Shown: positions 33,762 through 42,362 of the stretch, piece by piece | Numbering within the stretch: the stretch's first letter is position 1 | How the letters are laid out: each line of letters opens with the position of its first letter | Assembly (NCBI GenBank): GCA_030418115.1 | Contig: JAUHQD010000001.1 | Coordinates: forward strand, 682,001-746,000 | Direction of reading: 5' to 3' | Source: Alteromonadaceae bacterium BrNp21-10 | GTDB taxonomy: Bacteria; Pseudomonadota; Gammaproteobacteria; Enterobacterales; Alteromonadaceae | Length of the DNA stretch: 64,000 bases | Notes under the pieces: model-generated | Told to the model about the DNA's origin: nothing | Databases searched by the model: none | Seen by the model: only the letters and a program-made list of their open reading frames with translations | Translations under genes and position numbers: made by a program

Positions 33762-34076
33762 ATAGCCTCAGTTCGGGATAAGCAGCGCCTTAATATGAAC
33801 AAAAATAGTAGTACTGTACTAAGCTAAAATTTTATGAGTACACGCAATAATAATTAATTATTTGAAATATAAAGAATATCTTGGCATTTTCGACATTTCT
33901 TATCCCGAGTGGGGGTTAGCTACATACCACTTACACATTCCTTTCACATTACAACCATTTTTCTGACCCAATGTTGTCGCAATCTAAGCCTGTTCTCAGC
34001 GAAAACCCTTTATACCCAAAGTCATTGAAGGTTTTAGGAAATCAGCGGGAACATCACTTACCTAAGAGGAAACATT
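33762..34076. other. Intergenic region between the cluster and the second DUF3718-like gene
   Basis: No gene is seen. It contains the inverted repeat TAGTAC-T-GTACTA near 33810-33822, AT-rich sequence and AGAGGAAAC seven bases before the next start. No convincing terminator for the cluster is visible here. Confidence 0.4.
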
Positions 34077-34478
34077 ATGAAAACTACTTTAATCGCTTTA
34101 TCAGTATTTGCACTTTCTTCTAACGCTATGGCTTCATCAGCAAACTATAATTTTGTTGCATTGGATGATTCAGCACAAACTAAATTGTGCGTTGTTTCAG
34201 CTAAAGCAGGTTTAAAAGCAGCAAAGAAAACGGCGGGTGTTAGTTTTGATCCCAACATTATCTGTAATGGCACTGCTATCACTAAATTCGCCGCTAAATA
34301 TCAAACCCCACTTACCGTTAAAGTTGTTGCTGCTAACAATTCAGTAGAATCAGAACTTTGTGTAAATGCTGTAGTTAACGGTGTTAATTCATTGAATCTT
34401 AAAAAATCTGAAATTAGTCAAATATCTTGTAACGGTCTTAACTTAACGGCTTTTGCTAGAACTTACGCTGCTAAATAA
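34077..34478 (+). CDS. Small secreted DUF3718-like protein, paralogue 2
   Basis: The 133-residue precursor has the same first 19 residues as the protein at 20069 (two base changes in the first 60) and the same two Cys...CNG repeats (KLCVVSAKAG to IICNG; ELCVNAVVNG to ISCNG). It is 6 residues shorter, in the linker between repeats. It is followed by its own terminator. It flanks the far side of the kinase cluster in the same orientation, implying a shared function or a duplication that bracketed the cluster. Function unknown. Confidence 0.75.
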   Translation: MKTTLIALSVFALSSNAMASSANYNFVALDDSAQTKLCVVSAKAGLKAAKKTAGVSFDPNIICNGTAITKFAAKYQTPLTVKVVAANNSVESELCVNAVVNGVNSLNLKKSEISQISCNGLNLTAFARTYAAK

Positions 34479-34523
34479 TTCCCTTAGAAAATGGTGTAGT
34501 CGATTTTTGTATCGACATTGTTT

Positions 34524-34556
34524 AAAGGCCCATAGGAATTCTTGTGGGCCTTTTTT
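34524..34556 (+). terminator. Rho-independent terminator
   Basis: AAAGGCCCA pairs with TGTGGGCCTTT and is followed by a T-run, the same design as the terminator after paralogue 1 at 20534. Confidence 0.85.
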
Positions 34557-34641
34557 GTTTTAAGAAAGATGATTACTTTTGAATCTTAATATTACTCAAA
34601 ACAACTAAACGCACCTGAGACATGTGGCAATAGTGTTTGGC

Positions 34642-36288
34642 TTACACTACTTGCTTCACCGCCAACTCCGGTGGCACCAGTGGTGCGATATCGTGGATGA
34701 AGAAGGTGTCGCTACTGGCTTGATTCCACCAGGTTAGCCACATACCGGTTAATTCGCTTTCGGTAAATTGGTTATGGCTTAGTTCTGGCATAGTGTGGGT
34801 ATTAGATTCGAGCATACCGTTGGGGGTTCTGCGTTTGATCATGTTGTGGGTTAGTTGCGAGATGTCATCCAAACCCATGCTACCGATGAGTTCATAAAAA
34901 CTATGTAAAGTGTGCTTGTGGAACGAGGCAACTCGTTTGCTTTTTCGTTGAATATCAATCGCCTTTGAGCGGTTTTTATCTTGGGTGGCAACGCCGGTAG
35001 GGCAATTATTGCTATTACATTGTTTAGATTGAATACAGCCAACAGCCATCATAAAGGTACGGGCGGCGTTAACCATATCAGCGCCGAAGGCGATTTTATT
35101 GAGGATGTCGAACCCCGATGCCGTTTTACCTGAGGCAATAATTTTAACTTGATCACGTATACCTAGACCAACCAGTGCATTGTGTACAAAGTAGGTACCT
35201 TCTAAGCACATCAAACCTAATCTATTACTAAACTCTACTGGTGCCGCACCGGTACCGCCTTCTGCGCCATCTACGGTAATAAAATCAATCATGATGCCGG
35301 TTTCTAACATGGCTTTGCCTAAACATAAAAACTCTGCCGGATTACCTATACATAACTTTATGCCAATAGGCTTGCCGCCACTTAGTTCGCGAAGTTGCTT
35401 AACGAAGTTGAGTAGTTCGTACGGCGTGGTTGCCTCTGGGTTGATGGCGGGTGAGATGCAGTCGTTATCTTTGCCTATCCCGCGTATTAAGGCTATTTCG
35501 TCAGTGATTTTGGCTTGGGGTAATACCCCACCATGGCCGGGTTTAGCTCCTTGAGAGAGCTTTATCTCAATCATTTTTATTTGTTCATGGGCTGCAGTTT
35601 TAGCAAAGGCGTCGGGGGCGAAGCGTCCGTGCTGATCGCGACAACCAAATAAGCCGGTACCTAATTGCCAAATAATGTCACCGCCATGTTTTAAATGATA
35701 AGGGCTAACGCCACCTTCACCGGAGTTATGGGAAAAGCCACCCAGTTTGGCACCTAGATTCATGGCTTCTATGGCATGAGAGCTAATCGCACCATAACTC
35801 ATGGCTGAAATATTAAGTCGCGAAGCGGTGTAAGGCTTTGTGCATTGATCACTGCCCACTTTGACGAACTTAGATTCATGATTAACAGTTTTAGGGGCAA
35901 GGGAATGCCAAATACTCTGGTAGTTGGCCTGCATTAAATCTCGTTGGGTGCCAAAGGGCAGGGTGTCGGTAACGCCTTTAGCCCGACGATACACTAGGTT
36001 ACGTTGCTCACGATTGAACGGGGTCTCTTCAATATCATTGGCAACAAAATACTGTTGAATTTCGACGCGGATAGATTCAAAAAAGTAACGAAAATAAGCA
36101 ATGACGGGATAAAGCTTGTTTAGGGTATGTTGACTAAAAAGTAAATCGTGGGCGCCAACAATGGAATAGAAAAGGGTAATAGCCACCAACAAAAGCGTGA
36201 ACCAGTTTGGGTTAAGATGATACGCAAAGCCACTACCTGCATTGCCTAGAGTTAGGATTAACCAATAAAATCGTTGTGCTGCTGTCAT
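34642..36288 (-). CDS. FMN-binding glutamate-synthase-family protein, membrane-anchored
   Basis: The 548-residue protein has two N-terminal hydrophobic segments (about 5-45) and then the FMN-binding, 3Fe-4S domain of the glutamate synthase large subunit: SAMSYGAISSHAIEAMNLGA, GEGGVSPYHLKHGGDIIWQ, PGHGGVLPQAK, DGAEGGTGAAP, and the iron-sulfur cysteines spaced C-x5-C-x4-C (CIQSKQCNSNNC). There is no glutaminase domain, so it is not a complete GltB. The reaction of this archaeal/bacterial subfamily is not established. It stands alone on the minus strand. Confidence 0.85.
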   Translation of the reverse strand: MTAAQRFYWLILTLGNAGSGFAYHLNPNWFTLLLVAITLFYSIVGAHDLLFSQHTLNKLYPVIAYFRYFFESIRVEIQQYFVANDIEETPFNREQRNLVYRRAKGVTDTLPFGTQRDLMQANYQSIWHSLAPKTVNHESKFVKVGSDQCTKPYTASRLNISAMSYGAISSHAIEAMNLGAKLGGFSHNSGEGGVSPYHLKHGGDIIWQLGTGLFGCRDQHGRFAPDAFAKTAAHEQIKMIEIKLSQGAKPGHGGVLPQAKITDEIALIRGIGKDNDCISPAINPEATTPYELLNFVKQLRELSGGKPIGIKLCIGNPAEFLCLGKAMLETGIMIDFITVDGAEGGTGAAPVEFSNRLGLMCLEGTYFVHNALVGLGIRDQVKIIASGKTASGFDILNKIAFGADMVNAARTFMMAVGCIQSKQCNSNNCPTGVATQDKNRSKAIDIQRKSKRVASFHKHTLHSFYELIGSMGLDDISQLTHNMIKRRTPNGMLESNTHTMPELSHNQFTESELTGMWLTWWNQASSDTFFIHDIAPLVPPELAVKQVV

Positions 36289-36395
36289 TCAATATTCCTA
36301 CAATATGCTGATGGTCGGCTTGATCGCGGGGGACTTAAACACAGAACTAACTGAAGCTGTGCTAAATGAAATTATGAGTGCTTATACAGCCAATG

Positions 36396-36695
36396 TTACC
36401 CAAACGCATATAAAGGTTCGGCTTCTACCTTTTGATCTCGTGCTTTGTATAGGTCATAGGCTTTTTGCAGGTTTAACCAAAAGCCCGCTGATATACCGGT
36501 GGATATTTCCAGCTTTTTGGCTAATGATACCGACACGTCGCTTTTGGCATTCACAAACAGGGATACTTGCTTACGGCTCATATGTAGCCTTAAAGCCGCT
36601 TCTGTTTGAGTAATGTTATGTTGTTGCAGCACTCTTTCATTAAAAATCAGGCCGGGATGTTTTACCGGAAATTGATTACTTCTTACAAGTGTCAT
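36396..36695 (-). CDS. higA: HigA-like antitoxin (XRE family)
   Basis: The 99-residue protein is of the VapI/HigA type: HPGLIFNERVLQQHNITQTE, a helix-turn-helix (TEAALRLHMSRKQVSLFVNA) and SLAKKLEISTGISAGFWLNL. Such antitoxins repress their own operon and neutralise a RelE-fold toxin. It starts 8 bases after the stop of the toxin-like gene at 36704, the usual toxin-first higBA order. Confidence 0.85.
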   Translation of the reverse strand: MTLVRSNQFPVKHPGLIFNERVLQQHNITQTEAALRLHMSRKQVSLFVNAKSDVSVSLAKKLEISTGISAGFWLNLQKAYDLYKARDQKVEAEPLYAFG

Positions 36696-36703
36696 GGTGC
36701 CTC

Positions 36704-37006
36704 CTAAGAATACTCGTTTAAATCAACGTCGTAAGCACTGCCTTTGGTAAAGTAACAGGTAATACTTCCTATTGGCTCTACATCATTGACGGTAACGGTT
36801 ACCGCCCAATTATCAGGCTTATATTCATTTACCACAAAACCACCTAACAACACTAAGTCGTTGATGATTTCGACAGCATCAAGGAGCATTAAAATCTCAG
36901 CAACTTCATGTACGTAGGTATTGGGGAGTAGGGTCATATCGGCCTCTTCCCACATCCTTTGTAACAACGCTGATTTAAAATTAATAATCAAATAGTAACG
37001 CTCCAT
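36704..37006 (-). CDS. higB: HigB-like toxin, divergent
   Basis: The 100-residue protein aligns by eye with HigB (RelE superfamily): N-terminal helices (KSALLQRMWEEADM), LLDAVEIINDL, NWAVTVTVNDV and the characteristic end GSAYDVDLNEYS. HigB normally has Trp-Arg-Ile with basic catalytic residues before the penultimate strand; here the segment is PIGSITCYFTKG with no Arg. It may have lost or changed mRNA cleavage. Pairing with HigA and the C-terminal motif carry the assignment. Confidence 0.65.
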   Translation of the reverse strand: MERYYLIINFKSALLQRMWEEADMTLLPNTYVHEVAEILMLLDAVEIINDLVLLGGFVVNEYKPDNWAVTVTVNDVEPIGSITCYFTKGSAYDVDLNEYS

Positions 37007-37091
37007 TTGTTACAGAGTATAGGGTGTTACCTTATAGGTTACAAGTTGCTGTGGGTTGATAGTAAGTAATATTAATGCGCCGAAGTACCAA

Positions 37092-37436
37092 TTATTCATT
37101 GCAGCTTTGGCGTTGGCCATCAAGGTGATTTCTGCCCCAATCTTTAATGGATAGCATAAGCGGCATAAGACTCAAAGCGAGGTCGGTTAAAGAATAAATC
37201 ACCTTTGGTGGCACTTCTGGGAAGACTTCACGGTGGAGTAAGCCATCTTTTTCTAGCTCTCTGAGCTGGTTGGTGAGCATGCGCTGAGTAATGTCGGGTA
37301 AAAGCCGCGATAATTCGTTGAATCGCCGTGGTTGGTCTTTTAACCGAAACATGATGACGACTTTCCATTTTCCCTGAATCAAAGCCAGCGTTGTTTCTAC
37401 CGGGCAGCTTGCGTAATCTGTTGTTGTCTGTGTCAC
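37092..37436 (-). CDS. HxlR-family transcriptional regulator
   Basis: The 114-residue winged-helix protein has the HxlR motifs CPVETTLALIQGKWKVVIMF, RRFNELSRLLPDITQRMLTN and LRELEKDGLLHREVF. The N-terminal Cys is the residue that senses reactive electrophiles or redox in several HxlR proteins. It is divergent from the SMP-30-like gene at 37559; the 122-base shared region contains AGTATAC and is the probable operator region for both genes. Confidence 0.9.
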   Translation of the reverse strand: MTQTTTDYASCPVETTLALIQGKWKVVIMFRLKDQPRRFNELSRLLPDITQRMLTNQLRELEKDGLLHREVFPEVPPKVIYSLTDLALSLMPLMLSIKDWGRNHLDGQRQSCNE

Positions 37437-37558
37437 TTAATCCCTCTCCATGAGTATACTTTTGCACAGTAACTGAAAAAAATGTGCCTTCTTGTTAAGT
37501 TTTAGCATCGTTTTATACTCCTCTGCGTCCTCATAATTAAACCAAGGAAGCACAATTA

Positions 37559-38587
37559 ATGAAACGATTTAATCAGGGAAATATTCTGTTGTTATGGCTA
37601 ATTATTAGCCCAATAACGTTGGCAGCAGCAAACGGCAACATGCAATTTTCGGATAAAGCGATCGCCACCATTGAAATCAACCATGATAGCCTTTTTCCAG
37701 AAGGAATTAGTTTTAATCCACTCACAAATCGCTTTGTAGTCGGTTCTTTTAGACAAGGGGCGATCTTTGAAGTTGATCACCAAGGTAATACTTATAAAGT
37801 GATTGACGACCCACGGTTGCATTCGGTTTTTGCGGTGCGTATCGATCTCGAGCGCAATAGATTACTGGCCCTGACATCTGACTTAGGTGCCAGTGTCAAT
37901 TCCAACAACACGGCCATTAAACGTTACGCTGCGCTAGCTATTTACGATCTTACTTCCGGTAATCCTCGGGCGTTTATTGACTTATCTCAATTAGTACCCG
38001 ACTCAGAGCATTTAGTTAATGGTATGACGTTAGATGCACAGGGTAATGCTTACATTACCGACAGTTTTGCAGCCGCTATTTATAAAGTGGATATTAGTGG
38101 CAAGGCGTCACTGTTTTTACAAAGTGATGAGTTTATCGGTGAGGGCATTAACCTTAATGGCATTGTTTATCATCCACATGGCTATTTATTGGCCGTAAAA
38201 AAGAGTAATGGGGTGTTGTATAAGATCCCGCTTCAACAGCCAAAGGAATTTAGTGCTGTGACCGCTGATAAACACTTCCTTGCTGCCGATGGATTAATAC
38301 TGACCAATAATAACCAACTCATCATTATTGCTAACCGTATTCTCGGGCATCCTTCTGATTCCGCCTTTTGGGTATCTAGCAATGATGATTGGCAATCTAT
38401 GAACACCCACAGTCAGCATGGGTTTGGTGATGTTTATCCAACGACGGGGATTGTTCTAGATGGAAAAATATACGTGGTGTATAGCAAGCTCAATACTTTG
38501 GTGGCAGCGCCGCCAGCTGAAAAATCACAACTTAGGCAAAAAGCCAAAATAGCTCAGATTGGCGATCTTGCTGCCGCGGCAGAATAA
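37559..38587 (+). CDS. Secreted SMP-30/gluconolactonase-like beta-propeller protein
   Basis: The 342-residue precursor has a signal peptide (ILLLWLIISPITLAAANG) and repeated six-bladed-propeller blocks: FPEGISFNPLTNRFVVGSFR, HSVFAVRIDLERNRLLALTS, NGMTLDAQGNAYITDSFAAA and GEGINLNGIVYHPHGYLLAV. The Glu and Asn residues in these blocks correspond to the metal ligands of SMP-30-like lactonases. Substrate unknown. AAGGAAG precedes the ATG by nine bases. Its expression is probably controlled by the divergent HxlR regulator. Confidence 0.8.
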   Translation: MKRFNQGNILLLWLIISPITLAAANGNMQFSDKAIATIEINHDSLFPEGISFNPLTNRFVVGSFRQGAIFEVDHQGNTYKVIDDPRLHSVFAVRIDLERNRLLALTSDLGASVNSNNTAIKRYAALAIYDLTSGNPRAFIDLSQLVPDSEHLVNGMTLDAQGNAYITDSFAAAIYKVDISGKASLFLQSDEFIGEGINLNGIVYHPHGYLLAVKKSNGVLYKIPLQQPKEFSAVTADKHFLAADGLILTNNNQLIIIANRILGHPSDSAFWVSSNDDWQSMNTHSQHGFGDVYPTTGIVLDGKIYVVYSKLNTLVAAPPAEKSQLRQKAKIAQIGDLAAAAE

Positions 38588-38716
38588 TAATTTACAGACT
38601 TAAGGAAGAATGAGCCACTGATGATGGTGGCTGTTATTCATAACTGGGTGACTGTTAGCTTTTGCGTATGAGTTAGCGAATATTGCTGTAGCTACGCTAT
38701 TTATGCAGAACAATAC

Positions 38717-39733
38717 TTACTTTTTCTTATCCGCGTTTTGTTTTTTCATTCGAGCCGATTGCTCCGCTCTATCTGCTTCACGTTTTTGTTTTCGATCACT
38801 CTTGTCTGGTGACAAGGAGCCGGTCTTAAAACGTTCTTTACGTTCGGCATCTTTAGCGTGTTTTTTGGCGAGTACTTCGGCTATTTCTTGCTCTTCTTTG
38901 ATCACCATATCTGGCGTTTCTAGGGTGATTTGGCCAATTTTTCCTAATCGCAATTCGTTGATCAGCACTTCACAGATTTTGTGAAAATTAATGCGCCCAC
39001 CAGCGCCAATGGCACCACGGCTTTTACCGGCGAGCTCTAAGAACTCTATTTCAGTATCCGGAATGCTATCTACTTTAAAACGACTCTTGAGTAACTCTGG
39101 GTAGGCTTTGATTAAGTAATCCGCAGCGAAAAAGCCGATATCGTCAAATTCATGGGCGGTGTCTTTAATCGCACCAGTCACCGCTAAGCGATAACTGCTA
39201 TTAGGGTTGTCGACTTTTGGCCATAAAATTCCCGGGGTATCGAACAAAATAATACCGCTACCCAAATTGATGCGCTGTTGGGCCTTGGTTACCGCTGGTT
39301 CATTGCCGGTTTTGGCAATGATGCGCCCCGCCAAATGGTTGATCAGGGTTGATTTACCCACATTAGGAATACCGACAATCATGGTATTAATGGTTTTTAT
39401 GCTAGCATCTTTCTCTGGCAACATTGCGCGGCAAAGATCAATAATTTGCTTCATCTTCGCCGGATTATCAGTGGTGGTAGCAATGGTTTTAACCCCACGC
39501 TGTTGTTCTAAATAATCTTGCCAGACTTGGGTTAAAACAGGATCGGCTAAATCGGACTTGCTCAGTACTTTTATACAGGGCTTATCACCACGTAATTTGG
39601 CAATGGCAGGATTTTCACTGGAGTAGGGGATGCGCGCATCCAGTACTTCAATAATTAGATCAACCTGCGGGAGTCGTTCTTTCATCTCCTTTTGGGCTTT
39701 GTGCATATGCCCAGGATACCAATGAATTGCCAT
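38717..39733 (-). CDS. ylqF: Ribosome biogenesis GTPase YlqF/RbgA
   Basis: The 338-residue GTPase is circularly permuted: the G4 motif (LSKSDLAD) comes before G1 (GIPNVGKSTLINHL) and G3 (DTPGI), as in YlqF/RbgA, which helps late 50S subunit assembly. The N-terminus WYPGHMHKAQKEMKERLPQVD is typical. A Lys/Arg-rich tail (from about residue 300: KHAKDAERKERFKTG onward) is a long extension suited to rRNA binding. It is monocistronic on the minus strand; 39734-39964 downstream of the next cluster holds nothing recognised. Confidence 0.93.
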   Translation of the reverse strand: MAIHWYPGHMHKAQKEMKERLPQVDLIIEVLDARIPYSSENPAIAKLRGDKPCIKVLSKSDLADPVLTQVWQDYLEQQRGVKTIATTTDNPAKMKQIIDLCRAMLPEKDASIKTINTMIVGIPNVGKSTLINHLAGRIIAKTGNEPAVTKAQQRINLGSGIILFDTPGILWPKVDNPNSSYRLAVTGAIKDTAHEFDDIGFFAADYLIKAYPELLKSRFKVDSIPDTEIEFLELAGKSRGAIGAGGRINFHKICEVLINELRLGKIGQITLETPDMVIKEEQEIAEVLAKKHAKDAERKERFKTGSLSPDKSDRKQKREADRAEQSARMKKQNADKKK

Positions 39734-39964
39734 GTGCTATTGATTCTCTAAATCTGTAATGGCCGCTATTGTAAATGACTTTGGCCGACAATGCAGAACT
39801 GACAGCAAAGCTTTTATATTGTTAGTTATTGGAATTCAAAAATGCTGAAATAAGTAGGCTGCTTTAATTACTGAATGTGGATGGTGTAGATCACCTCCCA
39901 GAACACCATACTCTTATTATTTGTAATGGGTATTTAAGTTCGGGAGGTGAAAGTTTAAAAATTG

Positions 39965-41146
39965 TTAGAGCACCTCAAACAGTCCTGCTGCCCCCATACC
40001 ACCGCCGATGCACATGGTAGCGACAACATATTTAACGCCCCGACGTTTACCTTCAAGTAAAGCGTGGCCCACCATTCTGGCGCCAGACATGCCATAAGGG
40101 TGACCGATAGAAATCGCCCCGCCATTGACATTAAGTCTTTCATCGGGAATGCCTAACTTGTCTCGACAATAAATGACTTGAACAGCAAAAGCTTCGTTAA
40201 GCTCCCACAATCCTATGTCGTCCATTTTTAGATTAAAACGCTTTAGGAGTTTTGGGATCGCAAAGACTGGGCCGATACCCATTTCATCAGGTTCGCATCC
40301 CGCGACGGCAATACCACGGTAAGCCCCTAAAGGATTGATGCCTCTTTGTTCAGCTAATTTACTATCCATAATAACAACGGCTGAAGCACCATCAGACAGC
40401 TGGCTAGCATTGCCTGCTGTAATACAGCCCCCTTGGATGACAGGGTTTAACTTTTCTAAATCCTGTTCGGTTGTTTGCGGCCGGTTTCCTTCATCCATCG
40501 CTAAGTCAATGTTTTGATAGGAAATATCTTTTGTTACTTTATTAATGAGCGCTTTTTGGCACGTAATAGGCACAATTTCCGCATCGTATAATCCTTTTTC
40601 TTGAGCTAATGCCGTGCGTTTTTGACTTTCTAATGCATATCTATCCTGGCATTCTCGACTTATTTTATAACGACTTGCTACTGTTTCAGCGGTTTGTAGC
40701 ATTGGCATATAAATGTTTTTGTGCATCGACAACAATTTTTCATCTTGTAGAAGAAAATTATTCATGTGTTCATTTTGCACTAAGCTAATGGATTCAACCC
40801 CAGCCCCAATAGCTATCGGCACATTGTCATGGATAACTTGTTTTGCTGCAGTGGCTATTGCATACATTCCTGAAGAACATTGACGATCCAAAGTCATGCC
40901 ACTAGTAGTAATTGGCAGCCCGGCAGCTAAGGCCGACATGCGTCCTACGTTGTAACCAGTTGTACCTTGTTGCAATGCACATCCCATCACAACATCATCG
41001 ATCTCATATCCGTCTAACCCAGATCGTTTAACTGCCGCCTCAATTGCATGAGCCGCTAATTGCGTGCCTTGGGTATTATTAAAGGCTCCACGATATGCTT
41101 TACCTATTGGCGTACGGGCAGTAGAAACAATTAATGCTTCTCTCAT
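39965..41146 (-). CDS. Acetyl-CoA C-acyltransferase (thiolase)
   Basis: The 393-residue thiolase cleaves 3-ketoacyl-CoA with CoA in the last step of beta-oxidation (or condenses acetyl-CoA). Active-site residues are visible: nucleophilic Cys in LDRQCSSGM (about 88), His in [11 protein letters not shown] and the second Cys in CIGGGMG. Length is normal. It starts 4 bases after the SDR gene's stop and forms an operon with it. The N-terminus [22 protein letters not shown] is standard. It ends the minus-strand half of the catabolic island. Confidence 0.93.
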   Translation of the reverse strand: MREALIVSTARTPIGKAYRGAFNNTQGTQLAAHAIEAAVKRSGLDGYEIDDVVMGCALQQGTTGYNVGRMSALAAGLPITTSGMTLDRQCSSGMYAIATAAKQVIHDNVPIAIGAGVESISLVQNEHMNNFLLQDEKLLSMHKNIYMPMLQTAETVASRYKISRECQDRYALESQKRTALAQEKGLYDAEIVPITCQKALINKVTKDISYQNIDLAMDEGNRPQTTEQDLEKLNPVIQGGCITAGNASQLSDGASAVVIMDSKLAEQRGINPLGAYRGIAVAGCEPDEMGIGPVFAIPKLLKRFNLKMDDIGLWELNEAFAVQVIYCRDKLGIPDERLNVNGGAISIGHPYGMSGARMVGHALLEGKRRGVKYVVATMCIGGGMGAAGLFEVL

Positions 41147-41150
41147 GATT

Positions 41151-42071
41151 TTAGTTCCCTTGCTGTTGTTTTGCGGTTAAGGCTTTTTCGACGAATTTAA
41201 CGGTTTGTTCATTGCCTTGAATTAACATTTTTTGTTCATCGGCTGCAGTGATTTGATCAATCACATTTGCTATGTTTTCAGGTGTTTGCTGTTCCGGAGG
41301 TAAATAAACGCCATCTGTTTCATAGATCCTTGCAGCCGCGTATCCACCGGCTCCGGCGCACAATATTAAACGGGAAGGGGACTGCTCACTAGCAAGATAC
41401 ATTAAACCTGCGGTAACGCTTTCGGTGGTTAAAACTTCACTAGCCTCCTGATCAACTAAACCCTCAAGCATTCTAGTCGCAGCGCAAGGCGAGATGGCAT
41501 TTACCTTGATACCGTATTTAATACCCTCTAAGTGCAGTACGTTCATTAGACCCACTAGGCTCATTTTTGCTGCGCCATAGTTAGATTGCCCGAAGTTTCC
41601 ATAAAGGCCGGAAGATGAAGTCGTAAAAATGATTGTGCCAGATTGTTGCTTACTCATCACATCCCAAACGGCCTTGGAACAGTTAACTGAACCCATTAAG
41701 TGAACATCAATGACCGAACGGAAATCATCCAATGGCATCTTGGCAAAGGTTTTATCACGCAAAATTCCTGCATTGTTAATTAAAATATCTACGCGCCCCC
41801 AGCGCTCTATGGTTTCCGATACCATTTGCTGAACTTCTTCTATATTGGTGACATTCGCCCCGTTAGCAAATGCTTCACCACCGCCGTCTTTTATTTTTTT
41901 AACGACTTCTTCAGCAGGTGAAATATTTCCACCAGAGCCATCAACTGCGCCACCGAAATCGTTAACAACAACTTTTGCCCCTCGAGCTGCCAAACCTAAA
42001 GCATGGGAACGCCCAAGTCCGTTGCCCGCACCGGTAATAATAACGACTTTGTTGTCGAATCTAATTGTCAT
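41151..42071 (-). CDS. MFE-2-type (3R)-hydroxyacyl-CoA dehydrogenase-like SDR
   Basis: The 306-residue short-chain dehydrogenase has the cofactor motif [31 protein letters not shown] and catalytic Ser-Tyr-Lys in [20 protein letters not shown]. The phrase [15 protein letters not shown] and the VNDFGG segment are typical of the dehydrogenase part of peroxisomal-type multifunctional enzyme 2, so it probably oxidises 3-hydroxyacyl-CoA. The 50-residue C-terminal extension is unusual for simple SDRs. Start ATG at 42071 (MTIRFDNKV) is chosen with GGGGTG upstream, rather than the longer frame to 42116. It precedes thiolase in one operon. Confidence 0.88.
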   Translation of the reverse strand: MTIRFDNKVVIITGAGNGLGRSHALGLAARGAKVVVNDFGGAVDGSGGNISPAEEVVKKIKDGGGEAFANGANVTNIEEVQQMVSETIERWGRVDILINNAGILRDKTFAKMPLDDFRSVIDVHLMGSVNCSKAVWDVMSKQQSGTIIFTTSSSGLYGNFGQSNYGAAKMSLVGLMNVLHLEGIKYGIKVNAISPCAATRMLEGLVDQEASEVLTTESVTAGLMYLASEQSPSRLILCAGAGGYAAARIYETDGVYLPPEQQTPENIANVIDQITAADEQKMLIQGNEQTVKFVEKALTAKQQQGN

Positions 42072-42362
42072 AAACACCCCATATTTATATGTATTAAAAG
42101 TTTTATTGGTCAACAAAAAATTTTTGCAGTTTCACTCATCACAAACTGCAGTTTTTTCCGTAACCCGCTACTGAACCTATGTTTCTATTTGAACTATTTG
42201 TAGTCATTTTTAGAACAGTACACAGATAAATGTTATTAACGCTCATGATAATGTTAATTAACGTTAGAATAAATATTGACGGATTGTTAAATTTAAGTAA
42301 AGTTATAAATGCTGTTCTTGGAAATCGGATTAATAATTTTGATGAATTGGAGATATAACAAT
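42072..42362. promoter_or_regulatory. Divergent regulatory region of the catabolic island
   Basis: This AT-rich 291-base region separates the thiolase/SDR operon from the receptor operon. It holds GTTAATTAACGTTAG (42253-42267) and TCATGATAATG, partial palindromes that could bind the TetR-type regulator encoded at 46279. No gene is convincing. Confidence 0.35.

Noticed and set aside
36305-36613. Plus-strand frame opposite the HigA-like gene
   Set aside because: It overlaps the antitoxin gene completely, has no ribosome-binding site and its product has no family-like features.
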